A stretch of 64,000 nt of DNA, taken from assembly GCA_030674185.1 (NCBI GenBank), contig CM060307.1:44394681-44458680 (forward strand), read 5' to 3'. The notes under the pieces are model-generated. The model searched no databases, had not been told where the DNA came from, and saw only the letters and a program-made list of their open reading frames with translations. Within the stretch, counting starts at the first letter, position 1, and every line of letters starts with the position of its first letter. This stretch comes from Monoplex corrugatus (taxonomy: Eukaryota; Mollusca; Gastropoda; Littorinimorpha; Ranellidae). This document shows, piece after piece, positions 23,722 through 36,150 of this stretch. A program made the position numbers and the translations under genes.

Positions 23722-24152
23722 CATATTCATTTCTTTTGTCACAGTGGGTTTTTCCATGCGAAAATTGGGCTGCTCTCTCCTTTGAGAGCTCTTCGCCGCA
23801 GTGCAGCGCCACCCAAATCTTTTAATCACGACTTTAGAAAGGCAAGAAGGCTACTTGGCCCTCAAGTGGAGGGTCGTGGAATATGAATCTCTCTCCAATG
23901 TTGTATATCAGGGCATCCGAGGTAAAGCCCCGCTCTTCACGATTTTCAACTGCCTTGGGATCTTTAGCATTTGCAGGCTAGAAGGCACACGAGTCCGACG
24001 CGTTTTTCGTCCCTTTCCGAAGAACCAGATGCTCAGTTCGATTTTCCGGTCAAACTGAGGAGAAAAGTCGAAGAGAGACGGGAAACGAACACTGGAAGCT
24101 CGAGTTTAGTTATTGGCAGGCGAACGTCTGAACCATTCTGCCACTCTTCTCC
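23722..24152 (-). mobile_element. tRNA-derived SINE, family A, copy 1
   Basis: On the minus strand the element starts with a tRNA-like head (GTGGCAGAATGGTTCAGACG resembling an A box; GAGCTTCCAGTGTTCG in the B-box position). It runs through the conserved body (CTCCTCAGTTTGACC, GATCCCAAGGCAGTTGA, CCTTCTTGCCT) and ends in a (GAATAT)-type tail at 23722-23745. Two other copies lie at 42075-42520 and 53775-54108. Such elements are transcribed by RNA polymerase III and mobilised by a partner LINE. The B box here has diverged. Confidence 0.7.
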
Positions 24153-24429
24153 AGGACTCAGATGTGAAAGAAACTGTATAATATCAGAAGAAAAAAAAAA
24201 TGTGAACATAAATAGAACACATCATTCATGTGACATAGTGTGTGGAGCAGAATACAGACAACATGTTAAAGACTAACATTATGAATAGTCCTGTGAGACA
24301 AAGAAGGGGAAGATGGGATCCATATTCATATTCTGTATATGGTATTCAAGTTCCCTGTAAGTTCCCAGTCAACCAACTGGATTCATTTGATTATTGCGAT
24401 GCTTTCAGCTCTGGTCAGCAATAGTGAGG

Positions 24430-24622
24430 TTAACCCTTTGACTCCTGCACCTTATCCACCAACTGCAAATACTTAACCCTTTGACTCCCTCACCCAATCC
24501 ACCAGCTTTCTGCAGAAAGCTGTCGGATAGGATGAGGGAGTCAAATTGTTAAGTTATCGCTTTGCTGGCTTGGTTGACAATGCAGGATGCTGTTGGAGAG
24601 GGTGCGGGAGTCAAAAGGTTAA
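24430..24622. mobile_element. Fold-back MITE-like element, copy 4 (best preserved)
   Basis: Outer arms TTAACCCTTTGACTCCTGCA and TGCGGGAGTCAAAAGGTTAA; inner arms TTAACCCTTTGACTCCCTCA and TGAGGGAGTCAAATTGTTAA around a CTTTCTGCAGAAAG centre. 193 bp. The long spacer, with GGCTTGGTTGACAATGCAGG, is on the right. Confidence 0.85.
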
Positions 24623-24798
24623 GCATGGAAGGAACACGATGAGAAGTCTTTGATAAGAACTTGTCACAGTGCATCAGCATGTCAGTTCCCTGAAGGTGAA
24701 AGGTCTGAATTAAAATTACAGTGAAAATGATTATCTTTATAAAAAGCAAGCTCAGTTGAAATTCTTAATGACAGATGTGGGAGAACGCTGCATTTTCT

Positions 24799-24819
24799 TG
24801 TGTGTGTGTGTGTGTGTGT

Positions 24820-24857
<38 letters not shown>

Positions 24858-24880
24858 CGTGCGTGCATGTGTGTGGGGTA

Positions 24881-24932
<52 letters not shown>

Positions 24933-24940
24933 TGTGTGTG

Positions 24941-24994
<54 letters not shown>

Positions 24995-25003
24995 TGTGTG
25001 TAG
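24799..25003. repeat. (GT)n microsatellite
   Basis: GT runs with TGCG and GG interruptions. Confidence 0.95.
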
Positions 25004-25141
25004 GGGCAGAGATCAACAGCAAGAGAAATACTTGTATCGTATATGTCATTCGAAACTGCGTACGAAATTGTTCTAATTCTCAGTAGCTTATTACAATTAG
25101 AATGTACAACCTGAAAGACACTGAGAAGTAAACTTTATTTA

Positions 25142-25266
25142 TGCAACTAGTATGCAGGGTGGCTGAAGACAGACAGGGTGGAAGATGTGCTCGCGACAAC
25201 AAGGGATAGATACATATGGAGGGCCGTGATCGCCAACACCATGCGGCAGGGCACATGATGATGATG
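25142..25266 (+). mobile_element. LINE 3' end, family X
   Basis: 5' truncated piece with GACAGGGTGGAAGATGTGCT, ATATGGAGGGCCGTGATCG and CCAACACCATGCGGCAGGGC, ending ATGATGATGATG. It matches the copies at 1-105 and 55640-55912. Confidence 0.8.
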
Positions 25267-25285
25267 TAAAAAGCGCTGCAAACAA

Positions 25286-25468
25286 CACACATACACACAC
25301 ACACACACACACACAACACACCACACACATACACACACACACACATACACACATACACACACGCACGCACGCACACACACACATACACACACACGCGCAG
25401 CACGCACGCACACACACATACACACACATACACACACACACACACATACACACACAGACACACACACA

Positions 25469-25546
<78 letters not shown>
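25286..25546. repeat. (CA)n microsatellite
   Basis: CA repeats with CATA, CGCA and CACCAC interruptions, starting about 20 bp after the LINE tail. Confidence 0.95.
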
Positions 25547-25550
<4 letters not shown>

Positions 25551-26594
25551 TGATGCTGAACTTGGAAGTGGGAGAGCTGAATGAATATGGGAAGACATGA
25601 CGTGTTCTTTGTATGCCTGTACCGTTCAGTGCTGTTGAGTATTGTACTGTTGATAGATTCTGGATCCACTTGGCAGTCATGGCAATAGTTTATGGTTCCT
25701 GGTTTATTGAAGTGTCAAGAGTTTCATATCAGAATGATTAGTCTGAAGTATGAAAAAGATATGGACTGCCAGAACTCTTTTGTGAAAAGGGCATAGAGGT
25801 CAAAGCATTTTTAATGTTGAAATTGTGGGACCAGAAGAAATTTGAGGTAACCGAAACAGAGTGCTGAAGAAAAGGGTTTTATAACATAGGGGTCATTTTG
25901 ATACTCATGTTGTGAAATGGTTTTGGTACTACTTATGCATTGTCACAAGGTGACCTTGAAATATGAATATTTCCATTGTGTGTATATTATTCATTTTTGA
26001 GATCATGAGAAGTGTATTTTCACCAAAAGCTCTTCAGCTACACGATTGATTGATGTGATGAGCTTTTTTATTCACTATATTTTTTATTGCATACGGGACG
26101 AAACTTTTCTAGCTGTCTGTTGTTGTGAGAGTCCATTGCGTGTAATCTCTATATTCACATTCGCAGCTGGTTTGGTTGCCATTTTGATGGCTTTGACCTA
26201 TTTGTTGATCTTTTGCTATCTTTTTAAAATACAACTTTGTATAAATGCTTTGATTTAACAAAATCTACAATTTAGAACTGAACTAATACTCGAAATCAGA
26301 CTACAATTCATTCAGTGTTAGAGCTTTGTATATAGATAGTTTTTGCTGGATTCCTTATCATTTCAGTTTTATTGAAATGAATCAGTTAATGACATTAAAA
26401 GAACTGGAGGTCTCAACAGCCATTTTTTTAAAAGAACAACAGTTTTCACTATTGCGCAAAAAGTTCTTTGCTTTCAAACGTATACATGACAATAGCAAAG
26501 CATGTATAAATAGTTCATTGTACAAAGAGTCAAATGTACAATGAATGATATGTGTCATAGATGAGCAGTCTTACGCTTAGAAAATAACAGCAGG
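25547..26594. other. AT-rich sequence, no gene called
   Basis: No transposon signature seen. A 70-codon frame at 26046-26258 has a hydrophobic stretch (FTFAAGLVAILMALTYLLIF), but there is no supporting context. Confidence 0.45.
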
Positions 26595-26604
26595 TGATCT
26601 TTGT

Positions 26605-26900
26605 TTTACACACATACACACGCACGCACGCATACACACACACGCACGCACGCACGCACACACACACTCACACATATATACATATACATATACAATATAT
26701 ACATATGTATATATATATATGTGTGTGTGTATTTGTGTGCGTGTGTGCGCGCGTGTGTGTGTATGCATGCGTGCGTGTGTGTGTGTGTGTATACATATAG
26801 AGAGAGACAGAGACACACACAGAGAAAGCGACACAGAAAAAGAGAGAGAGAAGAAGAGAAGAGAGAGGAGAAGAGAGAGAGAGAAAGAGAGAGAGAATCG
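26605..26900. repeat. Compound (CA)n, (TA)n, (GT)n, (GA)n microsatellite
   Basis: CACG/CA to about 26672, TA-rich to 26720, GT to 26790, then GA-rich to about 26900. Confidence 0.9.
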
Positions 26901-27188
26901 AAGCAGCATGTGCACAGAAAAAAACAAAACTACCCAAATTTTCGACAGTACATTCGCCTTCCTCAAGGGGATCTGATCTGATAGACATATATATCTATAG
27001 AAACCATAAATCATAAAAACATATCGTTTTTTTGTCATTGCATACACACAATGTTCTTTGTGCACACTGAGTCTTGCTGTATCACTAAACACTAAAATGA
27101 CTGAACATACTTTAATGTTATTCTCGAAATTTGAATGTTTGGAATATCAAGAGTGTTTCAGTTCATCTAAAACATTCATGGGGCCACA
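26901..27188. other. No recognisable feature
   Basis: AT-rich spacer between microsatellites; no frame of note. Confidence 0.5.
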
Positions 27189-27189
27189 C

Positions 27190-27223
<34 letters not shown>

Positions 27224-27310
27224 TCAGAGACTGATAGACAGACAGACAGAGACAGAGAGACAGAGTCTGAGAGACAGACAGACAGAGACAGAAAGACAGA
27301 CAGAGAGGAC

Positions 27311-27363
<53 letters not shown>
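27189..27363. repeat. (GACA)n and (GA)n microsatellite
   Basis: GACA tetranucleotides followed by a pure GA run from about 27315. Confidence 0.95.
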
Positions 27364-27366
<3 letters not shown>

Positions 27367-27477
27367 AAAGTGAATAATTCACAGATACGAATAATTTATT
27401 TAATGTACGCCAAAGCCCATAGTTAAAAGGGGCATGCATGCAAAACAAAAAACAAAACAAACAAAAGAAAACACACC

Positions 27478-27547
<70 letters not shown>

Positions 27548-27556
27548 AACAAACAA
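27478..27556. repeat. (CA)n then (AAAC)n microsatellite
   Basis: CA run ending in three AAAC units. Confidence 0.95.
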
Positions 27557-27752
27557 CAAATTAAGGCGTGTTTTATTAGTAAACAAGACATGCATTTCAC
27601 AAAAGAGAGACATACAAACAGTCAGACAGACAGAGAGAGAGACGGAGATTTATGATACTGTATATTTTGATTCTGTCGAGGTCTCATGACTGAAATACCG
27701 TTTCATTCAAATTATTAAGAGAAGTATGCAGTCCACGATCTTCCGTGGCCCA

Positions 27753-28343
27753 TCAAGTGACCAACACGTCATTGACCTTGATAATGGGCAGCAGGAGCTC
27801 ACTTCCCAGACGCACATCTATACCATGAAGACGTTCTGGACGAGGTGACTCTACTTGTTGGCGATGACCTCCTAAAGGCGGTGAGTCGTGTTGCGGATCA
27901 CCAGTACTTCTTCCCACCTTATCATAACCACTACGCCAGGTTGGAGGGGGTGGGGATGCTGACCTCTGACAATGTGTTTGTGCTGGTAACATTTGATCAT
28001 GGCCTTCCACACATCGCTCACCGTCTGTAGACTTCAAGTCGTCTCTTAGTAACGGCTTCTTCATTTGCAGTTTTATTTGTTGAACGGCTTTTAGGCGCTT
28101 TTGGTAAATGTTTCTTTCATCAGGAACGTGGAAGGATTTAGACCTGGACCTGGGATCAGCCAGGGGTTCCAAGAGGCCTTCTGTCGGCTGGTTCTGACCA
28201 TTCTGATCGCCCTGAGACTGGGTTAGCAACACGTGGTGTTGGTTGTGGCTGCAGTCAGACAGGAGGCTTGTGGTCTGCAGGAGGTTGGGTTCTGACAGTG
28301 TAGGTCTGAGGAAAGACTTCACGTCATGACGCTGACGTTCTGT
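27753..28343 (-). CDS. Candidate exon 2 of a single-pass membrane protein gene (cytoplasmic tail)
   Basis: Read on the minus strand, a 3' splice site (CTCTGTTTGCAG) ends at 28344. Coding then begins TERQRHDVKSFLRPTLSE in phase 0, which is exactly the phase left by the donor of the exon at 30406-30730. The segment encodes 196 residues: polar, Ser/Gln/Pro-rich, with a basic stretch DERNIYQKRLKAVQQIKL and a repeat-free ordinary composition. Together with exon 1 this gives about 301 residues. It would be the intracellular tail. An alternative donor (GATAAG|GTGGGA, about 27917) could end the exon earlier, after SGYDK, in which case the last ~54 codons are intron. No family is recognised. Support comes from splice motifs, phase match and open frame; expression is unproven. 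Confidence 0.5.
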   Translation of the reverse strand, partial: TERQRHDVKSFLRPTLSEPNLLQTTSLLSDCSHNQHHVLLTQSQGDQNGQNQPTEGLLEPLADPRSRSKSFHVPDERNIYQKRLKAVQQIKLQMKKPLLRDDLKSTDGERCVEGHDQMLPAQTHCQRSASPPPPTWRSGYDKVGRSTGDPQHDSPPLGGHRQQVESPRPERLHGIDVRLGSELLLPIIKVNDVLVT

Positions 28344-29059
28344 CTGCAAACAGAGCACATGGACATGGTTATGGATGACTGAACATCTCTGACATTGTTC
28401 ATCATAACTTGTAACACATACAGCTACAACAACAACAACGACGACAACAACAACAACAACATACACACGCACACACACACGCACACACACACAACGTACT
28501 GAACACACAATGGTAAAACTGCATCAGATAATGCAGCTTTTGAAACTGACATAAGAGTCCAGGCTGATTTTGTAAAGGTCCCATCGTGTTTTGCTATTTT
28601 CACCTTGATTGGATATTCGTGGAGGAGTTTTAGGTCTATTTTTTCAACTCTTGTATCTGCATTTCCGAAACTTTACCAGTTCCATAATATAAGGACTGTT
28701 TCCTCACTTGACATTCCAAACGACTAGCATGGCTAACTCACCGGCTTTTCAATTTCTTCCTGATGCTTTCAACACGAACCAACATTGTATGAACCCACTG
28801 GCTTTTAACCTCTTCCAGATGTTATCAGTAGGTGGACTGAGTGGACTTTCTTGTTGTCAGAATTAGGATTTGACTTGATGACAACTGTTGCCCGATATGT
28901 GTTAATTTAAGTAGTATGTATCTAACTTCTCTGTTCATAGATGGATTATACTGTATGATCATATAGGCTTCTCCGACTTTTCTTTGGTAGGGTTATTCTC
29001 CTTACATTGCGCATGTCATACGGTACCAGGTCATACTTCCAACTGCAACACAGATTATT

Positions 29060-29590
29060 CATTCCCCAGGATATATTATGACTGTAAGTGTTGATTCCCC
29101 AGGATATATTATGATTGTAAGTGTTGATTCCCCAGGATATATTTTGACTAAGAGTGTTCATCCCCCAAGATATATTTTGACTGTAAGTGTTGATTCTCCA
29201 GGATATATTTTGACTGTGAGTGTTCATCCCCCAGGATATATTTTGACTGTAAGTGTTCATTCCCCAGGATATATTTTGATTGTAAGTGTTCATTCCCCAG
29301 GATATATTTTTGACTGTAAGTGTTGCTTCCCCAGGATATATTATGACTGTAAGTGTTGATTCTCCAGGATACATTATGACTGTAGGTGTTGATTCCCCAG
29401 GATATATTACGACTGTAAGTGTTGATTCCCCGGGATACATTATGACTGTAACTGTTGATTCCCCAGGATGTATTATGACTGTAAGTTAAGTGTTGATTCC
29501 CCAAGATATATTATGACTGTAACTGTTGATTCCCCAGGATATATCAAGACTGTAAGTGTTGATTCCCCAGGACATATTATTACTGTAAGC
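29060..29590. repeat. 33-bp minisatellite, about 16 units
   Basis: Unit core GATTCCCCAGGATATATTAT, followed by GACTGTAAGTGTT-type sequence. Each unit read on the plus strand carries a CCCCAG|G motif like a 3' splice site and a TGTAAGT motif like a 5' splice site, 14-15 bases apart. The period is a multiple of 3, so both strands stay open for over 100 codons (11-residue repeat), which is not evidence of a protein. Confidence 0.93.
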
Positions 29591-29992
29591 ATACAGTGTC
29601 GCCCTGCACGAAGTCTCAATTCACAGCATCAGCATGATCCCCATCGTCATGTTTCACCTTATATATACACTACCACTGTAGAAACAAGTGTCCTACATTT
29701 TGTGGATCTTCACGCCCCCTGTCATAGTGACCTCAGTTTCCGTGTTTTTTGGAGACATGTTCAACAACCGAAATGAGTGACATTAGGAATAGTGACACAT
29801 GGACGGTGCAGAAAATGGGACAAGGGAAAAGAATGGAAAATATCATCTATTTCGCCTGATGAATACCTCTTTTGAGTTACAAACAACACAGACTTGGCTG
29901 AGACACGTTGTGTTTCTATTTATTGTCTTAAAGTGTAGAATAGAAAAAATATTTTCAAAATACTTTCAAAAATATTCGAAGGAGAGCACAAA

Positions 29993-29995
<3 letters not shown>

Positions 29996-30086
<91 letters not shown>

Positions 30087-30155
30087 CACACACCACACCG
30101 CGCGCGCGCACACGCACACACACTCACAGAGAGATTGAGAGAGAGACAAACAGAC

Positions 30156-30190
<35 letters not shown>

Positions 30191-30292
30191 GACAGACAGA
30201 GATAGACAGACAGAAACAAAGAGGCAAAGACAGAGACAGACAAAGACAGAGATAGACAGACAGACAAAACACACATTCACTCACAGACAGAC

Positions 30293-30380
<88 letters not shown>
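29996..30380. repeat. Compound (CA)n, (GACA)n, (GA)n microsatellite
   Basis: CA run to about 30085, CGCG-containing CA to 30125, GACA tetranucleotides to 30295, then GA to 30380. Confidence 0.95.
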
Positions 30381-30381
<1 letters not shown>

Positions 30382-30405
30382 TTGTACTCGCATAGAACTT
30401 AGTAC

Positions 30406-30720
30406 CCGTAATCTGCTAGAGAAAATGGAGTCCACCAGTTGCAGCATCAGTTTCTTACGGTATTGTTTGTCTAGGTGAGACCTCTTCCTCTCCAGTCGTT
30501 TGACGAAGGCGTCTGTCTCCTTGGCCGTCAGGTCCTCGTTGATGTTGCGGTGATGATAGATGCCCAGCAGGCCTATCACCCCCACCCCGAACACCAGCAC
30601 CACTGCCACCGTGAACTTCATGGCGCCCTCTGCATCGTAGGCGGGGGTGGTGCTGTTGCAGCTTATGTTGCTGGAGACGGTGATGTCGGTGGTGGAGACG
30701 GTCGTTGCTGTGGTGGGCAT
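30406..30720 (-). CDS. Candidate exon 1 of a single-pass membrane protein gene
   Basis: The ATG at 30720-30718 opens 105 codons ending exactly at a codon boundary (CGG) before a GT donor at 30405. Just upstream, CTGATTGTTTAG at 30731-30742 is a plausible 3' splice site, so the exon would include about 10 bases of 5' untranslated sequence and an earlier non-coding exon. The protein begins MPTTATTVSTTDITVSSN, a short Thr/Ser-rich head with N-glycosylation sequons at N18 and N22 and no cleavable signal. A clear transmembrane helix follows at residues 36-55 (FTVAVVLVFGVGVIGLLGIY), then HHR and a strongly basic segment (ERKRSHLDKQYRKKLM, about residues 75-90). The charge pattern predicts N-terminus outside, tail inside (type III). 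No family recognised. Reading continues in phase into the exon at 27753-28343. Confidence 0.55.
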
Positions 30721-30730
30721 TGCCTGGCAC

Positions 30731-30954
30731 CTAAACAATCAGGTGGGGTTAGTTCTCAAAGTGACTGCAGAGCTGTGAGTTAGCCAACGTGTAAGACAGT
30801 ATCATCATCACGGTTTTCTTGCCAAGCCATTCAGTGATAACCCAGCTGTTACAAGCTTGCCGATACGCAAATGGACAGATGTTTGGACACACGATTCAAT
30901 GCGTAGGCTGATAAACAAGCTTACAGACAAAAAGACAGACTTGTAGGTAGACTG
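30731..30954. other. Upstream flank of the minus-strand exon
   Basis: If the exon model is right this is intron or promoter-proximal sequence. No TATA-like or initiator element can be singled out. Confidence 0.3.
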
Positions 30955-31760
<806 letters not shown>

Positions 31761-32002
31761 AGACAGTCTGACAGACAAACAGACAGATAGATGGTACGTC
31801 AACAGTTTTTATTCATCCTGAAGAGTAGTGGCCTTTCGTCAACAGGTATTATTGTACAAATGCTCAACAGCAGCATACCAGGTCTGAAAATTTTAAGTAG
31901 CGGGGGGAGGGGGTGAAGGGACGGAAGGGGGGAACAAATCGTCATTACTACTTGACGTAACTGTTGAGGTTCATTCCTGTTCATCGACTTTCTTCCCTTA
32001 AA
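31761..32002. other. No recognisable feature
   Basis: Short stretch of ordinary sequence between microsatellites. Confidence 0.5.
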
Positions 32003-32126
<124 letters not shown>

Positions 32127-32263
32127 CGGCGCGCGTTCATTTATCGTTAGTCATAGTGATTTTACAAACAAAAAAGGAAGAACTGGCGTGAATTGCTGGC
32201 AATGTGTTTGAACAATGACAATAGAAATGGACTAGACTGAACCAGAAAACGAAAAACCCATTT

Positions 32264-32293
32264 TCAAAAAAAAAAAAAAAAAAAAAAAAATAA
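32264..32293. repeat. Poly(A) run
   Basis: Almost 30 consecutive A residues. This could be a retroposon tail, but no matching element is evident on either side. Confidence 0.7.
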
Positions 32294-32461
32294 AGATCGA
32301 CTTACACAGTGCAGCACGAAATAGCCAGCTTCCACAAATGTTAAACAAAGTTTTTTGTTTAGGGTGAATTACAGATGTGAAAAGTGTAGGTATACATAAA
32401 ATTTTATAAAGACCTGACGTTGACATGGGATGTATGTTGTGAGAGATGTTTTGGGACTCAC

Positions 32462-32652
<191 letters not shown>

Positions 32653-33466
32653 GTGTATCGACAACATATTCTTTTCCACTTCATTGCTGTTTTTAACCAG
32701 CAGATTTTCTGAAAAAAATTATAATAATCATAAATCCTTTTATTTTAATGTTATTTTCGGTGCCCGCAGTCCTTTTTTGCGACCTATTGTATGAATTAGA
32801 ATGCGTAGACATAAGGAAGAATGACATAACGAATAATATCGCAAGTCTTGTACTATACATAGATATACACGAGGGAGACGTTTTTTGTCACTCCACAATA
32901 TTTCAGTATTGGTACTGGGGGCTTCTCCTTCCCGCTTTTGCAAAGATTCCTATGCCCTTTCGTGACTGGTATGTCAATGTGTAAAGTGGATACAGTCTCC
33001 AAACTGTTCTTTTTTTTTCTCCCTGTTCCAAATGCTTTTCCCGCTTCAGTTGTGTCCATGTTATACCCTTCATTCCGGCTCTTGTCTCCAAAATGTCCCC
33101 TCCGACAGGACTGTCCCTATTCTGTATCCATGAAGTCCTTCGTGATCAAGAAAGCTTAGATTAAAAACAAAAGACAGTCGATAGGAAACACAGCCAATTA
33201 AAAGGGGGATAACAATGCTAAAAAAAACACCTGTTTGATGGCGATTTACGTTTCGGTTCATTTGTAAAGGACACAATCAGTACAGTTCTTATAGGTAAAG
33301 GGTAGCGTGACACACGAGCTGTACCCGTACCTTGTGCTGATTTCGTTTGTCTTGTGAACTACTGTCAGGTGTCCGGAAACAAGGCTGCACAATGCTCTCT
33401 TCATTACAAATGGAAGATTTTCAAACACATCCAAAAAATCTAAAAACGAATCAGTGCACACGAGTG
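32653..33466. other. No recognisable feature
   Basis: AT-rich sequence with overlapping short frames on both strands and no family signature. Confidence 0.45.
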
Positions 33467-33625
33467 TTTGTGTGCGTGTGTATGTGTGTCTATGTGTGTG
33501 TGTGTGTCTATGTGTGTGTGTGTGTCTGTTTTGTTTTGTTTTCTTTTGTTTTCTTTTGTTGTTTTTCTTCTTTAGCGATAAATATGTATATTTAGATTTT
33601 ATATTATTTTACTGTTAGTCATGCA

Positions 33626-33665
<40 letters not shown>

Positions 33666-33670
33666 CTCTC
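33467..33670. repeat. (GT)n, (TTTTG)n and (CT)n tracts
   Basis: GT repeats to 33528, TTTTG/TTTTC to about 33565, and a CT run at 33627-33668. Confidence 0.9.
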
Positions 33671-33892
33671 GACATGACGACCAATAGATGACAAAATACA
33701 AGCCAGTAGGTAAGCGGTTCCACTGTACCAGTTGCACGTGAGCTGCGACAAGACATCCTACTCAAGAAAGCGTGCATAACATGCAGGAAGGCAGCAAGCT
33801 CTGTATCAGACCACGCTACCCAAGACGTGGTAGATGGGTCAAATAAATATAGGGGTCAGGCCACGACCCAGATATTTTACGTGGCATGCATA

Positions 33893-34022
33893 TACATATG
33901 AATAACACTAATGACATAACAAACAACTATATTTCATGTCGCTCATGAAATGTGGAAAATACAGAATAACACAAATCACATAACAAACAACTATATTTCA
34001 TGTCGTGCATATAATGTGGAAC
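33893..34022. repeat. 64-bp tandem duplication
   Basis: CATAACAAACAACTATATTT starts at 33915 and again at 33979, in two adjacent near-identical copies. Confidence 0.85.
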
Positions 34023-34025
34023 ATT

Positions 34026-34637
34026 AAGCAACAGAGCTAAATGAATCCAATTTTATTATCCACGTAAACTTTCTGATGAACGCTTTGATGTTCGCCAGCT
34101 GGTGGCAGGGCGGGCTGCCTGAAAGACAGATGATACCGCTTCCCACTCAATTTAAAACCCTATTCTTTGATGAAGAGGGGAGGGTGGACAGTCGTGGCCA
34201 TGCGACCTTGACTCGTGCAAGAAAGTGTAGACAGACGTTCGCGCTCTTCCCCCACCCCCCAGGCAAAATGTTTATGACGAGACAGCGTCACTGTCTCATC
34301 AAAGAAATTCTTGACTCGGTGAATGGACTCATGCCAGAGTCCAAGTTCCCCCATCCCCCATCCCCCACCCCCACCCTATGCGGATGAACAAACAGCCTCA
34401 ATGTCTTCGCTGACATCTTTAGTCATGTTTAAGTTGTGTTGTTTAAATGTGACCAGTCACGGACTCATTGTGTGAGGATGTACAGGCTGACCATGCAGTT
34501 GATTTTATACTGTTTCTTGGAGAAAGCTGACAAACCGTGAAGGTACACGTTCATTTCAATCTTTTAATACATTCACTCAGTACTGCCAATTGATAATCTT
34601 TTCATCTGCTTCAGGTAGGATCTACACATGAACAGTT
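34026..34637. other. No recognisable gene
   Basis: Mixed composition. A 103-codon plus-strand frame at 34076-34387 has no family signature. Confidence 0.4.
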
Positions 34638-34647
34638 GCTCTCTCTC

Positions 34648-34698
<51 letters not shown>

Positions 34699-34727
34699 TC
34701 TCTCTTCTTTCTCTCTCTGTCTCTGTC

Positions 34728-34803
<76 letters not shown>
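34638..34803. repeat. (CT)n microsatellite
   Basis: CT run with CTGT and CTTC interruptions. Confidence 0.95.
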
Positions 34804-34806
<3 letters not shown>

Positions 34807-35024
34807 CAATCTATCTATCCATCTGACGCAGCGAGAAGGAAGAACGTGCATGTGGTGGCAAAAAGTCAGTATGATTTCGAGTCCCCTTTTTAAACAATGC
34901 GAATAGAAGTCTGAACTCACCGTGTTGAACACAAAGCTGCATGTATCCACACAGACGCCAGTAGATGTTTGTGCCACGTCATTTTGCACCACGTGATGTC
35001 AAGTGAAGCGACAACAGTCGTCAC

Positions 35025-36150
35025 TTGTTCAGACACACCAGACTGATGTCCTACTAGTTGTTTTGATACTAGTGTTACGTACACACCAGACTGATGTCCT
35101 ACTAGTCGTCACTTGTTAAGACACACCAGACTGATGTCCTACTAGTCGTCACTTGTTAAGACACACCAGACTGATGTCCTACTAGTCGTCACTTGTTAAG
35201 ACACACCAGACTGATGTCCTACTAGTCGTCACTTGTTAAGACACACCAGACTGATGTCCTACTGGTCGTCACTTGTTTAGACACACCAGACTGATGTCCT
35301 ACTAGTCGTCACTTGTTAGACACACCAGACTGATGGCCTACTAGTCGTCACTTGTTAGACACACCAGACTGATGTCCTACTAGTCGTCACTTGTTAAGAC
35401 ACACCAGACTGATGTCCTACTGGTCGTCACTTGTTAAGACACACCAGACTGATGTCCTACTAGTCGTCACTTGTTTAGACACACCAGACTGATGTCCTAC
35501 TAGTCGTCACTTGTTAGACACACCAGACTGATGGCCTACTAGTCGTCACTTGTTAGACACACCAGACTGATGTCCTACTAGTCGTCACTTGTTTAGACAC
35601 ACCAGACAGATGTTCTACAACAGTCGTTATACATGTATTTTATACGAATATCCTACTAGTCTTACTAGTCGTCATTTGTTCTTAAGGTACACCAGACACA
35701 TGTCCTACAACAGTTGTTATGTGTTGTTTAGACACACCAGACAGATGTCCTAAACAGTTGTTAGGTGTTGTTTAGACACACCAGACAGATGTCCTACAAC
35801 AGTTGTTATGTGTTGCTTAGACACACCAGACAGATGTCCTACAACAGTTGTTATATGTTGCTTAGACACACCAGACAGATGTCCTACAACAGTCCTTACA
35901 TGTTTTTTAGGTATACTGGTCAGATGTCCTACAACAGTCGTTATGCGTGTACTTTACGCGAAAGAATCAAGTATCTTGAAACAGCTGTGACGTGTTCTTT
36001 AGGCACAACAGACAGGTATCCAGCAGCAGTTGTTACTTGTCCTTTAGACAAAACAATGAAGTATCTACAAAAGTCGGTACGTGTTCTTTATTCACAACAG
36101 ATTTAGCGACGATCGTGACGTGTTACGTTGGGCACACCAAAGAGATAGGT
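35025..36150. repeat. 40-bp minisatellite merging into a related 45-bp minisatellite
   Basis: To about 35630 the unit is 40 bp (for example CTGATGTCCT at 35091, 35131 and 35171), about 15 units containing ACTAGTCGTCACTTGTTAAG. From about 35590 the units become about 45 bp with CAGATGTCCTACAACAGTTG and diverge progressively to 36150. Both share the ACACACCAGAC core, so one derives from the other. Confidence 0.93.

Larger units (their letters stand above)
28344..30405 (-). other. Putative intron of the minus-strand gene
   Basis: Lies between the donor CGG|GTACTA at 30405 and the acceptor at 28344. It holds an (AAC)n(CA)n tract (28422-28495), ordinary AT-rich sequence, a 33-bp minisatellite (29060-29590) and a long CA/GACA/GA microsatellite (29996-30380). 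No coding features are seen. Confidence 0.4.

Noticed and set aside
26046..26258. 70-codon frame with a hydrophobic segment as a small membrane protein
   Set aside because: AT-rich DNA yields Phe/Leu/Ile stretches by chance; no conserved context.
28946..29440. 164-residue minus-strand frame with an 11-residue repeat (YPGESTLTV)
   Set aside because: The 33-bp period is a multiple of three so the frame cannot close. Both strands are open, with drift typical of non-coding sequence.
35765..36106. Frame with a 15-residue repeat (RHTRQMSYNSCY)
   Set aside because: Product of the 45-bp minisatellite; no start context, and the frame decays as soon as units diverge.
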